Source of the DNA: Verrucomicrobiales bacterium
GTDB lineage: Bacteria; Verrucomicrobiota; Verrucomicrobiia; Verrucomicrobiales; Akkermansiaceae
Direction of reading: 5' to 3'
Assembly (NCBI GenBank): GCA_003483645.1
Contig: DMYM01000259.1
Span: forward strand, 1 to 10,718
Length of the DNA: 10,718 nucleotides
Shown: positions 5,986 through 10,718 of the stretch, in pieces
How the letters are laid out: each line of letters opens with the position of its first letter
How positions within the stretch are numbered: the first letter of the stretch is position 1
The notes under the pieces: generated by a model
Told to the model about the DNA's origin: nothing
The model's input: the letters and a program-made list of their open reading frames with translations, nothing else
Databases searched by the model: none
Program-made: the position numbers and the translations under genes

Positions 5986-7818
5986 ATGAACCTCCTCCCT
6001 CTCGTGATGCTGGCCACCGTGGCCCTCCTCCCGAGGTCCTCCGCGGACGAGGGTGGTCACTGGGCCTTCCAACCACTCCGCGCCGAAAGCGGATCGAGTA
6101 TCGACAGGCTCGTCACGCGTGATCTGTCCACCCACAGGTTGAGCACCGCACCGCGCGCCGCACCCGATCGCCTTCTCCGGCGCGTCCATCTTCTCCTCAC
6201 CGGATTGCCCCCGAGCCCGGCCGAGCTCTCCACGTTTCGAGCGGATTCTTCACCGGAGCGCTACGCCGCGGTGGTGGATGACCTGCTCGCACGTCCGGGA
6301 TTTGGCGAACGATGGGCTCGCCACTGGTTGGACCTTGCCCGTTACGCCGATACCAGCGGGCTGCACCAGGACACTCATCGGCCCCACGCCTGGCGCTATC
6401 GTGACTACGTGATCGCGAGCTTCAACCAGGACAAACCATACGGCCGCTTTATCCGCGAGCAGATTGCGGGGGATCTTCTTGCACCCCGGGACGCGAACTC
6501 ATGGATTGCGACCGGGTTTTGTCGCACCGGGCCGTCCAACGAAGCCAACATCGGTGCGGCGGAGTTGAAGGCCTATCGTCTTGATCAGCTCGACGGGATT
6601 CTCTCGACCGTCTCCAGCGTGTTTCTCGGACAAACGATTGGGTGTGCCCGGTGCCACGACCACAAGACCGATCCCTTCACCGCCGGGGACTATTACTCGT
6701 TGCTCTCGGTCTTCAACAACACCGCCGATGCCTTCGTCTCCCTCGAGGGAGACGCACCGGGAGCTCCGAAATTGTTTTCACCCAAGGCCCGGAAGGCGCC
6801 CAAGATTCCCACGGGCTCCGGCATCCGCGCCCTCGGCACCCTTCCCGAGTCGCAGAGGAAGGTCACCCGGATCCTGGAGCGCGGAGATGTGAACAGTCCC
6901 GGCGAAGCGGTTGTGGCGGGTGTCCCCGTCGTGCTTCGCGGGATCCCCGCAAAGTTTTCGCGGACCGAGCCGAGCGCTCGTCTTGCCTTGGCGGACTGGA
7001 TTGCGTCTACGGAAAACCCGCTCACCTGGCGAGTGATGGCGAACCGTGTCTGGCAGCATCTCTTCGGGCGGGGTCTGGTGGGCACCCCGAGCAATCTTGG
7101 GGTGAGCGGCAGTCCGCCCACTCACCCCGCCCTGCTCGATCATCTCGCGATCGTGCTGCGTGACTCGGACGGGCGGATCAAACCGTTGATCCGCGAGATT
7201 TGCCTCTCGCACGCGTTTCAGCAGGACAGCGCGTATCGCAAATCGGCCCATGCCAGCGACCCTGCCAATCACCTTTACTGGCGATTTCCCAAACACCGGC
7301 TCGAAGCGGAAGTCATTCGTGATTCGATCCTCTCCAGCAGCGGAAAGCTGAACCGCAAGATGGGCGGGTCGGGGATCAAGCCGCGCATCCCCTCCGAGAT
7401 CATCACGCAGAGCATGCGCAACCAGTGGCCCAGGGTGAAAACGGAAACCGCAACGCATTGGCGGCGAAGCGTCTATATTTACCTGAAGCGGCAGCTTCCC
7501 ATGCCCCTGATGGAATTGCTCGATGCGCCCGATTCCTCGGAAAGCTGTGCCCTGCGCTTCGAGAGCACCACCCCGACCCAGGCCCTGGCGCTGCTCAACG
7601 ATGCCTTCGTCAACGAGCAGGCTGGCCACGCGGTGGAGCGTGCCCGGCGGGAAAAGCCGGATGCTCCCGCCCAGCGCTTGATGGAACTCACCTGGGCCCG
7701 CGCGCCCAGTGCTGCCGAGCTGGCCAAGGCCCGGGCATTCCTCGAGAAACCGGAGATCACCCTCGTCGATCTCGGGGTGGTCCTCTTCAACAGCAGCCCC
7801 TTTGTCTATGTGGACTAG
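5986..7818 (+). CDS. DUF1549/DUF1553 (PSD1-type) exported protein with a CxxCH motif
   Basis: A 610-residue protein with a signal peptide that lacks a basic N-region (MNLLPLVMLATVALLPRSSA, cleavage near residue 20), followed by the family opening HWAFQPLR. DUF1549 spans roughly residues 36-245, with GFGERWARHWLDLARYADTSG (105-125) and IGCARCHDHKTDPF (218-231). The latter contains CxxCH at 220-224, a possible heme c site. DUF1553 spans roughly 335-590, with NPLTWRVMANRVWQHLFGRG and RLEAEVIRDSIL. Many relatives carry an N-terminal planctomycete cytochrome C domain; here DUF1549 begins right after the signal peptide, so the protein is at the short end for the group. The ATG at 5986 has no Shine-Dalgarno site. 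The stop overlaps the DUF1501 gene by 11 bp. In these phyla the pair is often linked to sulfatase and polysaccharide-use loci; the biochemical role is not established. Confidence 0.95.
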   Translation: MNLLPLVMLATVALLPRSSADEGGHWAFQPLRAESGSSIDRLVTRDLSTHRLSTAPRAAPDRLLRRVHLLLTGLPPSPAELSTFRADSSPERYAAVVDDLLARPGFGERWARHWLDLARYADTSGLHQDTHRPHAWRYRDYVIASFNQDKPYGRFIREQIAGDLLAPRDANSWIATGFCRTGPSNEANIGAAELKAYRLDQLDGILSTVSSVFLGQTIGCARCHDHKTDPFTAGDYYSLLSVFNNTADAFVSLEGDAPGAPKLFSPKARKAPKIPTGSGIRALGTLPESQRKVTRILERGDVNSPGEAVVAGVPVVLRGIPAKFSRTEPSARLALADWIASTENPLTWRVMANRVWQHLFGRGLVGTPSNLGVSGSPPTHPALLDHLAIVLRDSDGRIKPLIREICLSHAFQQDSAYRKSAHASDPANHLYWRFPKHRLEAEVIRDSILSSSGKLNRKMGGSGIKPRIPSEIITQSMRNQWPRVKTETATHWRRSVYIYLKRQLPMPLMELLDAPDSSESCALRFESTTPTQALALLNDAFVNEQAGHAVERARREKPDAPAQRLMELTWARAPSAAELAKARAFLEKPEITLVDLGVVLFNSSPFVYVD

Positions 7819-9190
7819 CCGACGCAGGTTTCTTCAATCCGCGGGCGCGGGATTCGGCTCGCTCGCCTTGACCGATCTGCTTGTGGCGGACGGTGGTCCC
7901 GCTCCTCACCACCCTGCCAGGGTCGACTCCGTCATCTTCCTCTTCATGTACGGTGGGCCCAGCCAGGTGGATACCTTCGACCCGAAGCCGGCGCTCAATG
8001 AGTGGGCGGGCAAGCCGATTCCGGCATACCGCAAAGAGGACAGCTTCTTCACCAACGAAACCAAGCCCACCGCTTTTCCCTCGCCGTATTCCTTCCAGCA
8101 ATACGGCCAGTCCGGAATGTGGATCTCGGAAAAGTATCCGCACCTTTCCAAGCACGCTGACAAACTCTGCGTGATCCGGGGCATGCACGCGGACAGCAAC
8201 AACCATGGCCCCGCCCTGACCCAGATGAACTCCGGGTTCATCCTCCAGGGGCATCCCTCCATGGGGTCGTGGCTCAATTACGGCCTGGGAACCGCCACGC
8301 GGAATCTTCCGGGCTATGTAGTTCTGTTAGATAAGAGGGGTGCTCCCGTGAACGGCAATCTCAACTGGTCGAATGGGTTCATGCCGGCCGCCTACCAGGG
8401 CGTTCCTTTCCGGCCCACCGGAGTTCCCATCGTGAACCTTGCAAATCCCGATGGGGTCTCCGATTCCCAACAGCGTGCCCGGCTCGAGATGATCCGCGAG
8501 TTCAATGAAGACTACGCCAGGGCGGACCCGGCGGAGAGCGCACTCGAGGCCCGCATTGCTTCCTATGAACTGGCAGCTCGCATGCAGACCAATGCCCCGG
8601 AAGTGACCGACCTCTCCTCGGAGCCTGCATTCATCAAGCAGGCCTACGGCCTCGAGCAGGATACCACCGCGGACTTTGGTCGGAACTGTCTTCTCGCCCG
8701 CCGTCTCGTGGAACGCGGAGTGCGCATGGTCCAACTTTACAGCGGCGGAAATCGCGGTCCCGAGGAGGCTTGGGATGCCCACAAGAAGCTGGTAGAGAAC
8801 CACGACCGACAATGTGCGCAGACGGACCAGCCCATCGCGGCTCTCCTGCAGGATCTCGAGCAGCGCGGATTGCTCGATCGCACGCTGGTCGTTTGGGGCG
8901 GGGAATTCGGGCGCATGCCCACCCAGCAGGGCAGTGCCGGACGGGACCACAATCCCTTCGGGTTCACGATGTGGCTGGCGGGTGGGGGCGTGCGCCCAGG
9001 GATCACTTATGGAGAGACCGACGAGTTCGGTTACCGCGCGGTCAAAGACAAAGTCCATGTCCACGACCTCCACGCCACCATTCTCCACCTCTTGGGGATC
9101 GATCACGAGCAGCTGACTTTCCGGCACAAGAGCCGCAATTTCCGCCTCACCGATGTTTACGGTGAAGTGGTGAAGGAGATCATCTCCTGA
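7808..9190 (+). CDS. DUF1501 family Tat-exported protein
   Basis: A 460-residue protein starting MWTSRRRFLQSAGAGFGSLA, a twin-arginine signal with the SRRxFL motif at residues 4-9. The frame is open further upstream, but the Tat motif fixes the ATG at 7808, inside the end of the preceding gene, implying coupled translation. Family hallmarks follow: DSVIFLFMYGGPSQVDTFDPKP, NNHGPALTQMNSG, FGRNCLLARRLVERGVRMVQLY, TLVVWGGEFGRMP, GRDHNPFGFTMWLAGGGVRPG, YGETDEFGYRAV and HDLHATILHLLGID. DUF1501 proteins are related in fold to alkaline phosphatases and sulfatases, and the conserved Asp/His positions near residues 55 and 380-430 fit that, but the substrate is unknown. Tat export suggests a protein that folds, possibly with a metal, before export. 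Length is usual for the family and I see no damage. Confidence 0.95.
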   Translation: MWTSRRRFLQSAGAGFGSLALTDLLVADGGPAPHHPARVDSVIFLFMYGGPSQVDTFDPKPALNEWAGKPIPAYRKEDSFFTNETKPTAFPSPYSFQQYGQSGMWISEKYPHLSKHADKLCVIRGMHADSNNHGPALTQMNSGFILQGHPSMGSWLNYGLGTATRNLPGYVVLLDKRGAPVNGNLNWSNGFMPAAYQGVPFRPTGVPIVNLANPDGVSDSQQRARLEMIREFNEDYARADPAESALEARIASYELAARMQTNAPEVTDLSSEPAFIKQAYGLEQDTTADFGRNCLLARRLVERGVRMVQLYSGGNRGPEEAWDAHKKLVENHDRQCAQTDQPIAALLQDLEQRGLLDRTLVVWGGEFGRMPTQQGSAGRDHNPFGFTMWLAGGGVRPGITYGETDEFGYRAVKDKVHVHDLHATILHLLGIDHEQLTFRHKSRNFRLTDVYGEVVKEIIS

Positions 9191-9230
9191 GGCACCTCGT
9201 CCCGCAGTGGCGGGATGGTGAAGGAGATCA
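9168..9230 (+). repeat. 15-bp direct repeat across the DUF1501 stop
   Basis: TGGTGAAGGAGATCA is found at 9168-9182, inside the last codons of the DUF1501 gene, and again at 9216-9230, 48 bases downstream. The core GGTGAAGGAGATC also occurs at 10177-10189 within the lamin-tail gene. The close pair looks like the trace of a short tandem duplication; the third copy may be chance. Confidence 0.5.
9200..9215 (+). terminator. Hairpin after the DUF1549-DUF1501 gene pair
   Basis: TCCCGC-AGTG-GCGGGA forms a perfect 6-bp stem nine bases after the DUF1501 stop codon. No T tract follows, so it is at best a weak or Rho-assisted terminator, or a transcript-end stabiliser. Confidence 0.3.
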
Positions 9231-9347
9231 GGGGCTTGTCCCGCCTCGGGAGAGAGCGCGCGCGGTCTTCTCCTGATATAACTTCAACCTCTCACGGTGC
9301 CGGGCCCGTTCAACCGCCGATCCACGCTTTTCGAGAATGTTGATCAC
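9228..9347 (-). CDS. Possible small ORF or 3' remnant of a lost gene, helical and highly charged
   Basis: On the minus strand a frame with no ATG runs from just after a TGA near 9438 to a TGA at 9228-9230. From a GTG at 9347 it would encode 39 residues: MINILEKRGSAVERARHRER, then LKLYQEKTARALSRGGTSP. The composition (Lys, Arg, Glu, Leu, Ala in helical spacing) looks like real protein, unlike other noncoding translations in the window. There is no clear ribosome site, though GGCGG lies just upstream. It could be a true small gene, or the C-terminus of a gene whose front was lost when the lamin-tail gene came to lie beside it. I do not recognise the family. Confidence 0.2.
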   Translation of the reverse strand: MINILEKRGSAVERARHRERLKLYQEKTARALSRGGTSP

Positions 9348-9402
9348 CCGCCTGATGGTGTTTATCGCTCCGGGGAACTTTCCACCGCCTGTCAGACCAC
9401 CC

Positions 9403-9420
9403 GGCCAGGGGGGGTTGGCC
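9403..9420 (-). terminator. Hairpin directly after the lamin-tail gene
   Basis: GGCCA (9403-9407) and TGGCC (9416-9420) form a 5-bp stem immediately beyond the TAG stop of the minus-strand gene, with a run of seven identical bases (9408-9414) in the loop. No T tract follows on the minus strand, so a terminator role is uncertain. Confidence 0.25.
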
Positions 9421-10718
9421 CTACGGGTCCACCGTCACGGTGATGCGCCCGAATCGCGGGGTGTCGTGGCTGGCCGCCAGATTGTCCCGGATGGTTACGG
9501 TCTCTGTGCCGTCACCGTTGTCCACTGGGATGCCTGTCAGCGTATTGACGGTGGTCCAATCGGACAGATCGCTGGAGACTTCGACGAGGTAGGTGAGGTC
9601 GAGGGAGTTTTTCTGGCGCCTGAAAGTCATCGCCAGATAGTCTGTTCCGCCGTCGGTCACGATCGATGCGCGGTAACTCCCTCCGGCGTCATTGGCCCGG
9701 GGGTTGCGTCCAAATCCGTATTCCAGGACGGTTCCGAGGGTGTCGGAATCCAGATCAAGAGAGTCGCCTGTGATGAGGGGATCGGAAATCTCGTTTTCGG
9801 TAAAGTGCTGGTACTTCCAGAAAGCGTAGGTCATCGAGGTGCCCGTGGATTCTGTCCCGGGATCACCACCTTCCGTAAGGCTGACACCCCAGTTCGCCGG
9901 GCGATCGAAATCGGTAACCGCCGTGGTGGCCGGATCGAGCAGGACGAGCGAGTAGCCCTCGTCGTCGGTGGGATCGTGCCAGACATCGTTGTAGGAGAAC
10001 TCAAGGATGTTCTCCCCCAGGGCGTCAAGGATCTGTAACTGCTCGCCGTCGTTGTCGAGTTTGCCGGTGTATTCCCCGGCGATATTGAGGCCACCCGGAT
10101 GACGCAGGGTGAAGGCCGCCAGATTGGCTACCACCAGGATGTGGTCGCCCGGGTTGAGGATGGTGGCATCGGGGAAGGTGAAGGAGATCCCCTCCACAAA
10201 CTGTGCCCCGCTGATGTTGAGAGGCGAGGGGCCGATGTTGGTCAATTCCACAAACTCGAATTCAGACCCATTGAGGGTCGCGATACTCGCCAGTTCCGCG
10301 GCGGTGGGCGCCGCCGGAGCATAGAGGATCTCGCTCACCCGCAGGAAATCCTGTCCCGGAGTGGGGTTTCCGGGGTAGCTATTGCTGTCGATCATGTTGC
10401 CGGTATCGTCAGTGAGGGTGATGGTTCCCCCCGGGCGGAGAGTTGTCCGCCATAGCCGCTGATCAGGTAGCGTTTCTCGTTGGCCTTCGGACTGATGCTG
10501 CGGGCACGAAATCCCGCCGCCTCACGCGCCACGTAAAGGCGTCCCCTTGCTGGAATAACCGTACCGGCCGGGAGGGTGTGTGAAATCCCGCCTGAAATCA
10601 CCCAGTCGGAACAATCGACTGCGGATCTGTTCGGGTTGACGAGGATGAAGTATTCCCCTCTCTGGTCCGGGGAAGCACCGCTGGCGGCCGGGTTGTAGTC
10701 AACGCTACTGATCCGGAT
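9421..10718 (-). CDS. Secreted lamin-tail-domain protein, C-terminal part, with a one-base frameshift (5' end beyond the window)
   Basis: The reading frame enters from the right edge and runs to about 10427, where it shifts frame and continues to TAG at 9421-9423. Joined, the product has two lamin-tail domains. The first opens ISSVDYNPAASGASPDQRGE and includes EYFILVNPNRSAVDCSDW and GTITLTDDTGNMIDS across the junction. The second runs from FLRVSEILYAPAAP through FEFVELTNIGPSPLNISG and NPGDHILVVANLAAF to DEGYSLVLLDP. A linker with YAFWKYQHF and LEYGFGRNP, then TYLVEVSSDLSDW and DNGDGTETVTIRD, matches the C-terminal pattern common in secreted Verrucomicrobiota proteins. Such tandem lamin-tail domains often follow a CotH-kinase-like domain, which would lie outside the window. 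Without the frameshift repair the protein would stop at 10392, before the second domain. It is either a pseudogene, a phase-variable gene or a sequencing error. The role is probably extracellular adhesion or surface display (inference). Confidence 0.82.
10427..10432 (-). other. Frameshift site in a six-base homopolymer
   Basis: The minus strand reads GCC CGG GGG GAA here. One additional G would give GCC CGG GGG GGA ACC ATC ACC CTC, encoding ARGGTITL and joining the two halves of the lamin-tail protein exactly at a conserved 'RGGTITLTDDTG' segment. A single-base deletion in this run therefore explains the break. Confidence 0.75.

Noticed and set aside
6880..6888. RGD cell-adhesion tripeptide in the DUF1549/DUF1553 protein
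   Set aside because: LERGDVNSPGE is a conserved family segment, so the tripeptide has no adhesion meaning here.
7709..7807. Upstream extension of the DUF1501 frame
   Set aside because: It would put 33 unrelated residues before the Tat signal and lies deep inside the preceding gene.

Overview
The window looks like chromosomal DNA of a GC-rich Verrucomicrobiota, or less likely Planctomycetota, bacterium. This is an inference from protein content. It encodes three exported PQQ-type beta-propeller proteins, a DUF1549/DUF1553 protein (PSD1 group) overlapping a Tat-exported DUF1501 protein, and a large secreted lamin-tail-domain protein whose C-terminal region follows a pattern common in Verrucomicrobiota. 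No tRNA, rRNA, CRISPR array, transposase or integrase was seen.

Layout from left to right. (1) Positions 1-1055, minus strand: 5' part of a beta-propeller protein that runs off the left edge and carries a canonical EF-hand loop. (2) Positions 1056-2938: about 1.9 kb without a credible protein gene. It starts with a comparatively AT-rich stretch holding a possible sigma70-type promoter (1470-1499). From 1578 to 2704 it is dense in stable hairpins, several closed by GNRA tetraloops, and it ends in two similar terminator hairpins each followed by TTTT. I read this as a candidate large structured noncoding RNA of about 1.1-1.2 kb that I cannot assign to a known family. (3) Positions 2939-4468, plus strand: a second exported beta-propeller protein. 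(4) Positions 4483-5766, minus strand: a third one, convergent with the second and 14 bp away. (5) A 219-bp divergent promoter region, then 5986-7818 (DUF1549/DUF1553) and 7808-9190 (DUF1501), plus strand, overlapping by 11 bp. (6) Positions 9191-9420: short intergenic region with a 15-bp direct repeat, two hairpins and a possible coding remnant. (7) Positions 9421-10718, minus strand: C-terminal part of a lamin-tail-domain protein, broken by a one-base frameshift in a six-base homopolymer and running off the right edge.

The protein genes are all predicted to be exported or to act at the cell envelope. DUF1549/DUF1553 and DUF1501 genes are normally found as a pair in these phyla, often near sulfatases and carbohydrate-degradation genes, and the overlap here suggests coupled translation. 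The propeller proteins could be scaffolds or quinoprotein-like enzymes, but nothing in the sequence fixes a substrate. The part most worth follow-up is the hairpin-rich noncoding block between the first two propeller genes.
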